64,000 nt of DNA from the NCBI RefSeq assembly GCF_020622065.1, contig NZ_JAHRYQ010000001.1, positions 1,364,001 through 1,428,000 of the forward strand. The letters are read 5' to 3'. Origin of the DNA: Geothrix sp. (GTDB lineage Bacteria; Acidobacteriota; Holophagae; Holophagales; Holophagaceae). Made by a program: the position numbers and the translations under genes. The number at the start of each line of letters is the position of its first letter. Positions within the stretch are counted from its first letter, which is position 1. Positions 44,902-53,437 of this stretch are shown here, piece after piece. The notes beneath the pieces were generated by a model. It did not search any database, was not told the origin of the DNA, and worked only from the letters and a program-made list of their open reading frames with translations.

Positions 44902-46398
44902 CTAGCCTAAGGTGACTTCAATCCTGCGGTCCAGCAAGGTTCCGAGGAGCGCCCCCTTCTCGAGGAAGGTCGCCATCTCCGCTTCGACCTCTCCCTGGGC
45001 CTCCAGCCTCACCTGGAGGGCCTCCTCGTCGATGGCGACGGAGAGGTTCCGGATGGCCTGGCGCCGTCGCCGGTCCAGGGCATCGGCCGCCCGGAGGATG
45101 GCCGCCAGCTTCCTCACCACCTGGCGGTGCCAGGGCGCCAGGGCGCGAAAGGCCTCGTGCTTGGCGTGATGAGGCGCTTTGCCCCGGTGGAAGCGCACGA
45201 CCTGGGCCAGCAGGTCCACCTCGTGAGGCCAGAAGCCCGGCAGGGTGGCATTGCGCACCAGATACTCGCCATGCTTGTGGTGACCCTTCTCCGAGATCGA
45301 AAACCCGATGTCATGCAACCGGGCCGCGAAGGCGAGCCACTGGCGCTCCGTGTCCCCCAGCTCGAAGTGGGGCTGCAGGGCCAGGAAGAGCTGATCGGCC
45401 AGGCGGACCACCTGGCGGCTGTGTCCGGGATCGGGATCGAGTCGGGAGGCCAGCTGCTCGATGGAGGCACGGCGGCGGTCCGCAAGAGGCGGGATGGCGG
45501 CTCCTCCGTGTTTGAGGGCCTCCCAGATCATGCCTTCCCGCAGGCCCACGGGGAGGTGGCGCAGGGGCGGAGCCCCCAGCCATTCCAGAAGCGACAGGGC
45601 CCAGATGGCCCCCACATGGAGGACCTCGGCCCGCTTGGGGTCCACGCCCAGCCGCTCGATGCGCTGCGCCGCGTCGGATCGCCACAGCCTCAAGGCAAGG
45701 GCCCGGAGCTGCGCCACGGTGAACGCCCTGCCATCGCCCGCGCCCTTGGCCAGGTCCTCCAGGGTGCCCGAGGTGCCGAGGGCCAGCGCGGGTTCCGGCA
45801 GCTCTGAGGGCAGGTCCTTGCGGGCCTTCTTGAGGATGCGCCGGATCATCCGCCGCAGGCGCTTGAGGTCGCCGGCCGTGGGCGGGTCGGTCGTCTGGGC
45901 CGCATCCGCCAGCCGCTGGAGACCCCAGGGCAGGGAGATGCTCGCGGCCACGCGTCCCCCTTGCACCCAGGTCATCTCGGTGCTGCCGCCGCCGATGTCG
46001 ATCAGGGCCACGGGTTCCTGAGGGAAGGGGATGGCGTGGGAGACGGCCTGGTGGATGAGCCGGGCCTCCTCCTCGCCCGAGATCACCTGGATGGGGATGC
46101 CCAGTTCTTCCGCCTCCAGGACGAAGGCCTGGGCATTCCGGGCGTCCCGCAGGGCGGCGGTGCCGCAGGCCATGACCGTGTCGCAGCCCAGGTCCCCGAT
46201 GACTTTCGCCATGTGGGCCAGGGCCTCCAGTCCGGCCCGGTAGGCTTCGGGACCGATCTCGCCGGATTTCGCCTCCCCCAGGGCGAGGCGGACCATGGCC
46301 TTCTCCCGCGCCAGGACCCGCTGCCCCCCGAGGGGATCGGCTTCCACCACCACCAGGTGGATGGAGTTCGATCCGACATCGACCGCTGCGATCCGCAT
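44902..46398 (-). CDS. Exopolyphosphatase / pppGpp phosphohydrolase (Ppx/GppA)
   Basis: 498 residues from ATG 46398. The ASKHA phosphatase half begins RIAAVDVGSNSIHLVVVE (first phosphate motif) and contains LIDIGGGSTEMTWVQGG; the middle GTSGTLEDLAKG is also typical. The C-terminal third (from about residue 300) is an HD-type helical domain (FAARLHDIGFSISEKGHHKHGEYLVRN), as in full-length Ppx/GppA. It degrades polyphosphate or the alarmone pppGpp; which cannot be decided. The frame extends upstream to 46548 only through a PSVG repeat that is non-coding in my view. Confidence 0.88.
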   Translation of the reverse strand: MRIAAVDVGSNSIHLVVVEADPLGGQRVLAREKAMVRLALGEAKSGEIGPEAYRAGLEALAHMAKVIGDLGCDTVMACGTAALRDARNAQAFVLEAEELGIPIQVISGEEEARLIHQAVSHAIPFPQEPVALIDIGGGSTEMTWVQGGRVAASISLPWGLQRLADAAQTTDPPTAGDLKRLRRMIRRILKKARKDLPSELPEPALALGTSGTLEDLAKGAGDGRAFTVAQLRALALRLWRSDAAQRIERLGVDPKRAEVLHVGAIWALSLLEWLGAPPLRHLPVGLREGMIWEALKHGGAAIPPLADRRRASIEQLASRLDPDPGHSRQVVRLADQLFLALQPHFELGDTERQWLAFAARLHDIGFSISEKGHHKHGEYLVRNATLPGFWPHEVDLLAQVVRFHRGKAPHHAKHEAFRALAPWHRQVVRKLAAILRAADALDRRRRQAIRNLSVAIDEEALQVRLEAQGEVEAEMATFLEKGALLGTLLDRRIEVTLG

Positions 46399-46460
46399 GG
46401 GACGATTGTGGCGGAGGCGATTCCTCTGGCCAGCGGAATCTTGGGCGGGGGCCCGACCGG

Positions 46461-46508
46461 CGCTCGGACCAACACTCGGACCAACGCTGGGATCAACGCT
46501 GGGAACGA
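46461..46508. repeat. Four 12-base degenerate tandem repeats
   Basis: Units are CGCTCGGACCAA, CACTCGGACCAA, CGCTGGGATCAA and CGCTGGGAACGA (46461-46508). They lie in the intergenic space between the divergent ppx and VWA-like genes, whose other contents show no clear promoter boxes. The repeats may be a protein-binding array or simple replication slippage. Confidence 0.8.
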
Positions 46509-46562
46509 GGGGGCCGGCGTGGTGCAATGGAGATCCATTCATCCCCAAACAAGGAGCCGCGC

Positions 46563-47726
46563 ATGTTCCACCGCTGGTGCATCGGATTGATCCTCGGGGC
46601 GGGCCTGATGGCCGCGCCTCCCGCGCCCGGCCGGACCCAGGCCTGGGTGCTGGCCCTGGACGGACAGGGTGGGGTGGTGGGAGACCTCAAGCCCGGGGAC
46701 CTCGAGGTGAAAGTGGGCGGCAAGGTCCGTCCGGTCGTCGAGTTGAAGACGCCCGCCCAGACGGCCGACGCGGCCCAATCCTGGGTGCTGGTGTTCGAGC
46801 CCATCCGCGATACGGCCATGCGGGCCATCGCGTTCACGGCCGCCGCGGACTTCCTGACCCGCGTGCCAGAGGGCGACCGGGTGCTGATCATCGCCCGGGG
46901 CAAGGATTCCCTGGAATCGCTGATGCCCGGCTTCTCGCTCCGCCGGAGCCTGTGGGCCGAGGCCCTGGCGAAGGTGCCGGACCTGCTCCCGGAAGCCCTG
47001 GTGGGTTCTCCGCAGGAGACGCTGCAGGGCGCCGGCTTCAATGCCGCCTACGCGGATGGGTCTGATACCCCTGCGGGGCAGGAGGCTTTGACGGCCCTGC
47101 TGAACCGTTTCAGGTCGGGGGCCCCGGCCTGGGCCAAGGGCACGACTGATCAGCGGGGCATCAATGTCCTGGATCGCCTGAACTTCAACAACCCCATGCT
47201 CGTGGCTGGGATGCTCGCCACCATCAGCCGTGAATTGAAGGCGCTGGAATCCGTGATGGCCCATGTGGCGCCGCTGCCCGGGCAGAAGCACATGGTGGTC
47301 TTCTCCCGCTGTGAATCCGACGACATGGCCCACCCGAGCGTGAAACGCGCAGCGACCCAGTCCTTCAAGCGGGAGCGGGGCGATGGCGGGGGCCCGGCCG
47401 AGTCGGCCACCCTGGCCAACCGCGACATGACCATCCTCCAGATGTCCGTCAAGGCGAAGGCCGTGGCTTCGGGCGTCACCCTCTATTCCGTCGCGGGCGC
47501 CGGCCAGAACATCCTCGGCAGCATCGGAAACATCACCGCCGCCACCGGAGGGTTCGCCTTCCCGCTGGGCAATGGTCTGGATGCGCAGTTCGGGCAGGGC
47601 ATCCAGGTGTTCGGATCCCGTTACCTGCTCCGCTGGGCCGACGATGGCGCCACCGCCGCTTCGCCCGCCCTGGAGATCACCGTCAAGCGGAAGGGCGTCA
47701 AGGTGCTGGCCCAGTCCCAGCTCTGA
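46563..47726 (+). CDS. Secreted VWFA-related protein (acidobacterial type)
   Basis: 387 residues, ATG 46563 with AAGGAG 6 bases upstream. Signal peptide MFHRWCIGLILGAGLMAAPP. The rest resembles VWA-domain proteins abundant in Acidobacteriota: an N-terminal beta-sandwich (DLKPGDLEVKVGGKVRPVVEL), then a VWA-like core (SWVLVFEPIRDTAMRAIAFTAAADFLTRVPEGDRVLII). The metal-ion site is not of the DxSxS form (VFEPIRDTA instead), so cation-dependent adhesion may be lost. ESDDMAHPS and KGVKVLAQSQ are near the end. Function unknown. The Sel1 lipoprotein follows after 35 bases. Confidence 0.75.
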   Translation: MFHRWCIGLILGAGLMAAPPAPGRTQAWVLALDGQGGVVGDLKPGDLEVKVGGKVRPVVELKTPAQTADAAQSWVLVFEPIRDTAMRAIAFTAAADFLTRVPEGDRVLIIARGKDSLESLMPGFSLRRSLWAEALAKVPDLLPEALVGSPQETLQGAGFNAAYADGSDTPAGQEALTALLNRFRSGAPAWAKGTTDQRGINVLDRLNFNNPMLVAGMLATISRELKALESVMAHVAPLPGQKHMVVFSRCESDDMAHPSVKRAATQSFKRERGDGGGPAESATLANRDMTILQMSVKAKAVASGVTLYSVAGAGQNILGSIGNITAATGGFAFPLGNGLDAQFGQGIQVFGSRYLLRWADDGATAASPALEITVKRKGVKVLAQSQL

Positions 47727-47761
47727 AGCGGTTCATCGACGGGAGTTGGAGGGAGGTCTCG

Positions 47762-48895
47762 ATGGCGGGTTTCCAGGGAGGGAGCGTGCGCAGGTGGGGG
47801 CTTGGGTTTGGCGGGTCGCTGATGATGCTGCTGGGCGCTTGCGCCCGGCCGCAGGTGGACCCTTGGCCGAAGCAGATGAACGCGGCCCTGGCGGGACGGC
47901 TGGAGGGGCTCTCGGAAAGCGCCCGGGCGGACTACCAGGCGGGCTTCCTCAACGGCGCCACCATGCTCCATGAGGCCCAGAAGGCCGGGATCAGGCCCTA
48001 CCAACCCACGCGGGCGCTGCCGGCCCAACCTCTTCGCGGGTGGAGCGCCCCCTCCGAAGGCCTTCAGGCCGGGGTCTTCGATCCCGCCTCCGAAGTGGAT
48101 CCCGCCACGGGGCTCGTCCTGATCGCCGCCAGCGGGGCGAAGGGCTCGCCCTTTGCCGAAGGCCAAGTGGACGGGTTCGGCTGGGCTTTGTCCGCCGTGG
48201 GCCAGAGTCTGATCCGGCCCGTGCCGGGGATCTCACTTCCGAGGGAGTGGACTGCATTCCAGCCAGGGAAAGAGACCCAGCCCCTCGGTCAAGGGGCGAA
48301 GACCGTGCGGTTTCTGTGGGCGCCGGGCCTGGTGGCCTGGGCGCACCAGGAACGGGGGTTCCCGTGGCGGCGAACCTGGCGGACCTGGGGCGATGCTGAG
48401 CCCCCGGCGTGGATCGGGCTTGCGGAGCGCGCGCTCTGGGTGGAAACCCGAGGGGGCCGGGCCCTCGCCTTGGATGTGGAATCGGGGGAGATCCTACGCA
48501 CGCAGGCGGCGGTGCCGCATGAAGAAGCGCGATCCCTGGATTGGGAGAGCTACCAGAAAGAGGTGCTCCGGAGCTTCAACGAGCCCGAGTTCCAGCGTTC
48601 GCTGGCGGCTCTCCGGACGGCGGCGGAGTCGGGGGCCATCCCCGATTGCCTGGCGGTGGCCCGGAAGCTCAGCGGCATGGGAGAAGCGGCCGACCGGGAG
48701 GCGTTCACCTGGTATCTGAAGGCCGCAGAAAAAGGCAGCCCCGAGGCCATGCTCCGCGTCGGAGTCCTCCTCTTCCACGGGCTCTCGGCCCCGATGGACC
48801 GGGTAGGAGCGAAGCGCTGGATGACGCAGGCCATCCAGGCGGGAAACCCCGATGCCGCGGCCGTGCTGGAGACGCTTTTCCAGGGGCGCGAATAG
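47762..48895 (+). CDS. Lipoprotein with C-terminal Sel1-like repeats
   Basis: 377 residues with a lipobox (MLLGACARP; lipidated Cys at about residue 27), GGAGG ahead of ATG. The first 250 residues contain no domain I recognise. From about residue 285 two helix pairs (AAESGAIPDCLAVARKLSGM and FTWYLKAAEKGSPEAMLRVGVLLF) match Sel1/TPR-like repeats, mainly protein-protein adaptors. PFAEGQVDGFGWALSAVGQSL in the middle has no known match. Likely co-expressed with the VWA-like gene and the SCP2-module gene (104 bases downstream). Confidence 0.8.
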   Translation: MAGFQGGSVRRWGLGFGGSLMMLLGACARPQVDPWPKQMNAALAGRLEGLSESARADYQAGFLNGATMLHEAQKAGIRPYQPTRALPAQPLRGWSAPSEGLQAGVFDPASEVDPATGLVLIAASGAKGSPFAEGQVDGFGWALSAVGQSLIRPVPGISLPREWTAFQPGKETQPLGQGAKTVRFLWAPGLVAWAHQERGFPWRRTWRTWGDAEPPAWIGLAERALWVETRGGRALALDVESGEILRTQAAVPHEEARSLDWESYQKEVLRSFNEPEFQRSLAALRTAAESGAIPDCLAVARKLSGMGEAADREAFTWYLKAAEKGSPEAMLRVGVLLFHGLSAPMDRVGAKRWMTQAIQAGNPDAAAVLETLFQGRE

Positions 48896-48999
48896 TCCGG
48901 CCCACAGTGGATTCCTGGCATGGAGGAGCTTGACCTCCGGTAACCGTTGCGCGAAGTCGGAACGCCCGGCCATGCTCGTTCCACATTCCGAGGTGGATC

Positions 49000-50211
49000 A
49001 TGGCATTGACGGTGGATGGCATCTTTGCGCTCATGCCCGAACTCTTCCTGCCCGAGAAGGCGCAGGGCCTGACGGTGTCCGTCTACTACCAGGTGACCGG
49101 GGAAGGGGGTGGCGACTACACCTGCCTGATCGAGAACGGGGTCTTCTCCCTGAAGCGGGAACCCAAGCCCGATGCCACCTCCGTGGTGGTCATCGGCGCC
49201 GAGGACTGGATCGCCCTCAATGAGGGCAAGCTCGATCCCATGCAGGCCTTCATGACCGGCAAGCTCAAGGGCACCGGCGACCTGGGCCTGCTCCAGAAAT
49301 TCCCCAAGTTCTTCAAGAAGCCCCAGAAGCAGGGGGGCCCGGTGAAGCTGCTGAAGGAGCTGGTGCCTGCGCGCCTGGCCCTGGCGACCGGGGTCAAGGT
49401 GACCGTGGGGTCCGAGAGCTGGGGTGAGGGCGCGGAAGTGGCGGGCGACGAGGCCGCTGTCCGCGGTCTGGTCTGCGGCCTTTCTGATCCCGGCCCCGCG
49501 TTGCTGGGTGGCCAGATCCGGTTTTCCGGCGACATGGCGCTGCTCCGCAAGGCCTGGAAGACCTGGTCCGCCGAGCCGGAGATCACCTTCCCGGACACGC
49601 CCGGCGGCAAGGCTCTGGCCACCCTGAGGAAGCGATACAAGGGCGGGGCCAGCGGAACGCTGGAGGTGAAGGTGGATGGGGTGCCCTACCGCCTGGACTT
49701 CAGCCCCGAGGGGCTGGCGGTGCGGCCCGGCGAAGTGGAGGGCGGCGCGGCCCTGGGCATCTCCGATGCCGATTTCGCGGCCCTCAACGCGGGCAAGCTG
49801 AACCTGGTGGCCGCCCTGCTGGGCGGCGGCATCACGGTCAAAGGCGACATGAGCCAGGTGGCGGCCTACACCGCCCATTTCGAGGTGGATGTGAACCCCG
49901 CCCAGGGGCTTCTGGAATCCATGCCTGAGCGTTTCAATGCGGAAAAGGCCGGCGATCTCGAAGCTGTCGTGGGCTACCAGATCGAGGATACGGCTTACAC
50001 TTTGTTAATCCGAAACGGGACCTGCATGGTCTTCCCGCGCCTGCTGAAACCCTGTGATACGCTCCTCAAAGCCAAGGCTGACGATTTCATCGCCATGAGT
50101 ACCGGAACGCTGAATGCCCAGGAGGCTTTCATGACCGGCAAGATCCAGATCGAAGGCGATCCCCTGCTCATGCAGAAAGTGGCGAAGAGCTTCAAGCGGC
50201 CGGAGGCCTGA
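49000..50211 (+). CDS. Protein of about four tandem SCP2-like (sterol-carrier) modules
   Basis: 403 residues, no signal peptide, ATG 49000. At least two modules, residues 1-107 and 300-403, share the SCP2 layout: a beta stretch (VVVIGAEDWIALNEGKLDPMQAFMTGKLKGTGDLGLLQKFPKFF against ADDFIAMSTGTLNAQEAFMTGKIQIEGDPLLMQKVAKSF). The same scheme with gaps appears at about 196-298 (DADFAALNAGKLNLVAALLGGGITVKGDM). The segment 112-195 is a more degenerate third or fourth copy. SCP2 domains bind lipids or acyl-CoA in a hydrophobic tunnel. A four-module protein is unusual and no function is known to me. The last codon is followed at once by the ribosome site of a tiny gene. Confidence 0.75.
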   Translation: MALTVDGIFALMPELFLPEKAQGLTVSVYYQVTGEGGGDYTCLIENGVFSLKREPKPDATSVVVIGAEDWIALNEGKLDPMQAFMTGKLKGTGDLGLLQKFPKFFKKPQKQGGPVKLLKELVPARLALATGVKVTVGSESWGEGAEVAGDEAAVRGLVCGLSDPGPALLGGQIRFSGDMALLRKAWKTWSAEPEITFPDTPGGKALATLRKRYKGGASGTLEVKVDGVPYRLDFSPEGLAVRPGEVEGGAALGISDADFAALNAGKLNLVAALLGGGITVKGDMSQVAAYTAHFEVDVNPAQGLLESMPERFNAEKAGDLEAVVGYQIEDTAYTLLIRNGTCMVFPRLLKPCDTLLKAKADDFIAMSTGTLNAQEAFMTGKIQIEGDPLLMQKVAKSFKRPEA

Positions 50212-50221
50212 GGAGGGGCAG

Positions 50222-50467
50222 GTGAGCAGGGGGGGGGACCACCACAAGGGCCACGAAGCCCGGAAGCCACTCCCGGCAGGGGATGGCGTGGTGCGCTCCA
50301 CCAAGCTGATCCCCACCCTGATGAAGCCCGTTGCGGATTTTCCCGAACCCCAGCTGGCGTGCGGCCAGACCCACGGTCCAGCTCTGGGCCAGACCATGGA
50401 TCTGCCCTGTTCGGGCCGGTGCGGGCACTGCGACTGCCATCCCTGCCGGCTGCACGGGCCGATCTGA
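50222..50467 (+). CDS. Small cysteine-rich protein, unknown function
   Basis: 81 residues from GTG 50222. Support for it being real: AGGAGG (50211-50216) 5 bases ahead of the start and overlapping the preceding stop; third codon positions almost all G or C as in neighbouring genes; and no other supported gene fills this gap. The C-terminal segment CSGRCGHCDCHPC has five cysteines spaced C-x3-C-x2-C-x-C-x2-C, with extra histidines; it could bind a metal ion or iron-sulfur cluster. The N-terminal half (HHKGHEARKP) is basic and histidine-containing. Likely translationally coupled to the SCP2-module gene. I recognise no family. Confidence 0.55.
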   Translation: MSRGGDHHKGHEARKPLPAGDGVVRSTKLIPTLMKPVADFPEPQLACGQTHGPALGQTMDLPCSGRCGHCDCHPCRLHGPI

Positions 50468-50482
50468 CCCCGCTGGCCTCGA

Positions 50483-51241
50483 TCAGTCGGCGCCTTCCCA
50501 CAGCTCCCGCAAGCGCTGGTAGCCCGCCCGGCTCACCGGCAGGCGGGTGCCGTCCCGCAGGATGGCATCACGGTGCTCCTTGGTGTCCTGTTCGACCCGG
50601 ACAAGGCGGTCGAGGTTCAAGATGTAACTGCGGTGGATGCGGATGAAACGGCTTGAATCGAGTTGCGATTCCAGGTGGGCCAGGGTCTGCTGCTTGAGCA
50701 GGTTCTTGCCCTCCGTACGCAGCAGGACATAGTCGTCCTGGGCCTGCACCCAATCGAGCCGGTCGAGGTGGACCACGGTGACCTTGGGGCCATCCTTCAC
50801 CACGATGCGCTCCAGGGGCTTCCCCTGACGGGCGGCGGCGGCGAGCTCGGACGCGGGTGGCGGCGGCGCGGCCGGCTGGGCCGCCTGCAGGGCTCGGGCC
50901 TTGACGAGGGCCGCATCGAACCGTTCCTTCGAGAAGGGTTTCAGGAGGTAGTCCACGGCGTGGGCCTCGAAGGCCCGGAGGGCGTGCTGGTCGTAGGCGG
51001 TCACGAAGACCACGGCGGGCCGCCTGCCTTCGGCCTCCAGGAGCTCCAGCACCTCGAAGCCGTCCAGCTTGGGCATCTGGATGTCCAGAAAGATCAGATC
51101 GGGCTGATGCTGGGCCGCGGCCTTCAGGGCCTCGAAGCCGTTGGCGCATTCTGCCGCCACCTCCACATCCGGGTGGGCCACCAGGTGCTCGCGCACCACG
51201 GCGCGGGCCAGATCCTCGTCGTCGATGATCAGGGCTTTCAT
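50483..51241 (-). CDS. LytTR-family response regulator
   Basis: Transcription factor, 252 residues. The receiver domain has acidic residues D7/D8, phospho-acceptor Asp53 (FLDIQMPKLDGFE), Thr in VTAYD and Lys in LLKPFS. A Pro/Ala linker follows (about 128-140), then a LytTR DNA-binding domain from about 148 (RIVVKDGPKVTVVHLDRLDWVQAQDDYV). The conserved SRFIRIHRSYILNLDRL closes the domain. It overlaps the kinase gene by four bases and is last in the five-gene operon. LytTR targets are direct repeats separated by about 12 bases; none were searched for systematically. Confidence 0.94.
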   Translation of the reverse strand: MKALIIDDEDLARAVVREHLVAHPDVEVAAECANGFEALKAAAQHQPDLIFLDIQMPKLDGFEVLELLEAEGRRPAVVFVTAYDQHALRAFEAHAVDYLLKPFSKERFDAALVKARALQAAQPAAPPPPASELAAAARQGKPLERIVVKDGPKVTVVHLDRLDWVQAQDDYVLLRTEGKNLLKQQTLAHLESQLDSSRFIRIHRSYILNLDRLVRVEQDTKEHRDAILRDGTRLPVSRAGYQRLRELWEGAD

Positions 51242-52302
51242 GGTTCGGTCTCCAGGGGGAATACCAGGGTCACGCGATGGAGGGCCTCCTGCACGCCGGC
51301 CTCGAAGCGGGCGCGGCTGCCGAAGCGGCCCAACAACCGCTGGCGGACCTGCCGCAGGCCGATGCCCAGGCCCTGGGGGGTCGGGGCATCACCATCCATC
51401 GGGTTTTCCACGCGCAGGATCACATGGCCTTCGGTGACCTCCGCGCTGAGGGACAGGGTGCCGCCTTCCGGCAGCGCCGCGATGCCGTGTTTGATGGCAT
51501 TCTCCACCAGCGGCTGCAGCAACAGGGTCGGGAGCAGGGCGGGTTCGGCCTCTGGATCCACGGCCCAGGCCAGCTGCAGGCGGCTGCCGAAGCGGATCTG
51601 CTCGATGGCCAGGTAGGCCCGCGCAAGATCGAGTTCCTCCCTCAGCGGCACCAGGCGGCGCTCGCCCAGACCGAGGCTGCGGCGGAGGAAATCCGACAGG
51701 AGGACGCACATCTCCCGCGCCCGGGCCGGGTCCACGGCGGTGAGCGCCGACAGGGAGTTCAGGCTGTTGAACAGGAAGTGGGGGTTCAGCTGGGCGCGCA
51801 GGGCCTTCAGCTCGGACTCCTGGGCCAGCAGCTGCAGCTCGGCACCCTTCCGCTCGGCCTCGAGGGCCCGGTCCTGGGCCAGCATCAGGTAGCTCAGCGC
51901 GACCGAGGCGAGGTAGAGCAGGATGCCCAGGCCCGTGAGCACGGGCAGGGCCGTGTTCACGCGCTGGGGCAGGGCGCCCAGCCCTGGTATCCAGGCCAGC
52001 ATCCGGGCGAGCATCCAGGCGAGGCCGGCCCACAGGCCGCCCATGAGCACGGCCGCCATGCCCCAGGCCGCCCCGTGCGCGCCGAGCCCCTCGACCGTGC
52101 GACCCAGGGGCAGGGCCCGGCAGAGGAACCAGGCCGACAGGAACAGGAAGGCCGCCAGGAGGCAGAGGGGCAGGGCGAGGGAGCCCGCCTCGGCCCAGCT
52201 CCAGCCCTGGCTCCGGGCGATGCCCGTGAGCAGCAGCGCGATGGGGGCCCATCCCAGAAGGTAGGCCCCCAACCGGGCCCGGCTGGCCAGGAGCGGGTGC
52301 AT
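51238..52302 (-). CDS. LytS-type sensor histidine kinase
   Basis: 354 residues; about four membrane spans in the first 155 residues, then a coiled coil and the His_kinase domain of the LytS/YehU group with phospho-His in LNPHFLFNSLNSLSALT. The ATPase N box is LLQPLVENAIKHGI; GQ-box-like GLGIGLRQVRQRL is present. No extracytoplasmic domain is visible, so it probably senses a signal within the membrane or via its membrane-protein neighbours. It overlaps its predecessor by one base and its successor by four. It is the cognate partner of the regulator at 50483. Confidence 0.93.
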   Translation of the reverse strand: MHPLLASRARLGAYLLGWAPIALLLTGIARSQGWSWAEAGSLALPLCLLAAFLFLSAWFLCRALPLGRTVEGLGAHGAAWGMAAVLMGGLWAGLAWMLARMLAWIPGLGALPQRVNTALPVLTGLGILLYLASVALSYLMLAQDRALEAERKGAELQLLAQESELKALRAQLNPHFLFNSLNSLSALTAVDPARAREMCVLLSDFLRRSLGLGERRLVPLREELDLARAYLAIEQIRFGSRLQLAWAVDPEAEPALLPTLLLQPLVENAIKHGIAALPEGGTLSLSAEVTEGHVILRVENPMDGDAPTPQGLGIGLRQVRQRLLGRFGSRARFEAGVQEALHRVTLVFPLETEP

Positions 52303-53012
52303 CAGCTCTTGACCTCGGTGCCGCCGAAGAGGATGAGACCCGTGACCACCAGGCGGGGACGGCCTTCCACAGGACCGGGGCCATGGTGGGTGTTGTCGTT
52401 CAGGGCTCCGGCCACGGCCGTGGCGCGGTTGGCGATCTCCCAGCCATCGGGCACGCGGATCTCCCCGCCCCCGAAAAGCACGAAAACATCGATGCGGGCC
52501 TGGCCGTTTTCGAGGGCCGCCTGCCGGAGATCCACCTCATAGCCCCCGAAGATGGCCGTCAGCTCGCCGCCCTTGAAGGCCTGGGTGAGGACGCGCCGCT
52601 TGAACCCCCCGAAGATGGCCGTGCCCTGGAGGAAGTCCTCGGAGCGGGCCAGCTCGGGTGGCACGCCGCGGTTCTGCTTGAGCGCCTTGACTACAATGAG
52701 GATGCCCACGCCCACCACCAGCATGGGCGCCAGGGCCTCGGCCAGATGGCCCCGGGCGAAGGTGAAGAGCAGGAGGAAGGCGCCGCCGAGCACGAGGAAC
52801 CAGCCGCCCATGCCGCCGCCGCTGCCCTCCTGACGGATCTTGGCGACGCCCATGGCGACCAGCACCAGGGGCCAGAGCTTGAAGATCGTGTGGGCCTGGA
52901 TGAGGCCGAGGTTGTCCAGGGTGAGGACGAGGCCCGCCACGATGATGGCCACGCCCACCACCAGCTTGGGGCTGAAGGGGCTGGGGGCCTTGGCGTCGTC
53001 GGGGGCAGTCAT
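52302..53012 (-). CDS. LiaF-like membrane protein
   Basis: 236 residues. Two or three spans with the LiaF/DUF5668-type motif (LDNLGLIQAHTIFKLWPLVLVAMGV; LWP near residue 45) and a further span at about 72-92. The soluble C-terminal half is a beta-helical fold with repeated IFGG turns (GTAIFGGFKRRV, LTAIFGGYEVDL, VFVLFGGGEIRVP, ILFGGTEV), as in the LiaF C-terminal domain. LiaF restrains the LiaRS cell-envelope stress system in Firmicutes; the gene order here suggests a similar control of the LytS-type kinase. That is an inference. Confidence 0.85.
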   Translation of the reverse strand: MTAPDDAKAPSPFSPKLVVGVAIIVAGLVLTLDNLGLIQAHTIFKLWPLVLVAMGVAKIRQEGSGGGMGGWFLVLGGAFLLLFTFARGHLAEALAPMLVVGVGILIVVKALKQNRGVPPELARSEDFLQGTAIFGGFKRRVLTQAFKGGELTAIFGGYEVDLRQAALENGQARIDVFVLFGGGEIRVPDGWEIANRATAVAGALNDNTHHGPGPVEGRPRLVVTGLILFGGTEVKS

Positions 53013-53437
53013 GGCTTCACCTGTTCAGAGTCGGTTTCAGGATCACAGGAAACGGCGGGGCTTGGCGATGGGGGGATATCCTTGCTTTTCCGCTCCGGCT
53101 TGGGCTGGGGGAAGATGGCCCGAAGGGTGATGATCAGGCCGCCCCAGACCAGGAAGATGGGCCACCAGCGCTCCAGCAGGCCCCAGGGGCCGAACTGGGA
53201 GATGAAGCCCGCGACGGAGAAGCACAGCCAGACATGCCCCCGGAGGCTGAGCGGCCCGTCCTGGACCAGCCGGGCGAGGCCGAGGGCGGCCAGCACCAGC
53301 GGCCACCAGGTCAGCAGGTGCCAGGCGTCGTACCAGCGGAGGCTGTCCGCCGTGAGGATGAGACCCAGGGCAATGACGGCCAGGCCGATGACGAGTTTAG
53401 TCGAGAAGAGGGGGGGGCGCGTGTCCTGGGCGTTCAT
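53009..53437 (-). CDS. Small LiaF-like membrane protein (transmembrane part only)
   Basis: 142 residues from ATG 53437, which has AGGAA upstream. It carries the same span-plus-LWWP pattern as the previous gene's N-terminus: LVIGLAVIALGLILTADSLRWYDAWHLLTWWPLVLAALGLARL. A second pair of spans (HVWLCFSVAGFISQF, WPIFLVWGGLIITLRAIF) follows and a charged tail ends the protein. It lacks the beta-helical domain. It overlaps its neighbours by four bases on both sides. It may be a paralogue that heterodimerises with the LiaF-like protein (inference). Confidence 0.78.
   Translation of the reverse strand: MNAQDTRPPLFSTKLVIGLAVIALGLILTADSLRWYDAWHLLTWWPLVLAALGLARLVQDGPLSLRGHVWLCFSVAGFISQFGPWGLLERWWPIFLVWGGLIITLRAIFPQPKPERKSKDIPPSPSPAVSCDPETDSEQVKP

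Noticed and set aside
46399-46548. N-terminal extension of the Ppx/GppA protein
   Set aside because: The extra 50 residues are a PSVG repeat made by the 12-base tandem repeats; the family start is MRIAAVDVGSNS at 46398.
50005-50455. Minus-strand frames over the SCP2 gene end and the small cysteine-rich gene
   Set aside because: No ribosome site and no composition bias; the plus-strand frame has AGGAGG and GC-rich third positions.
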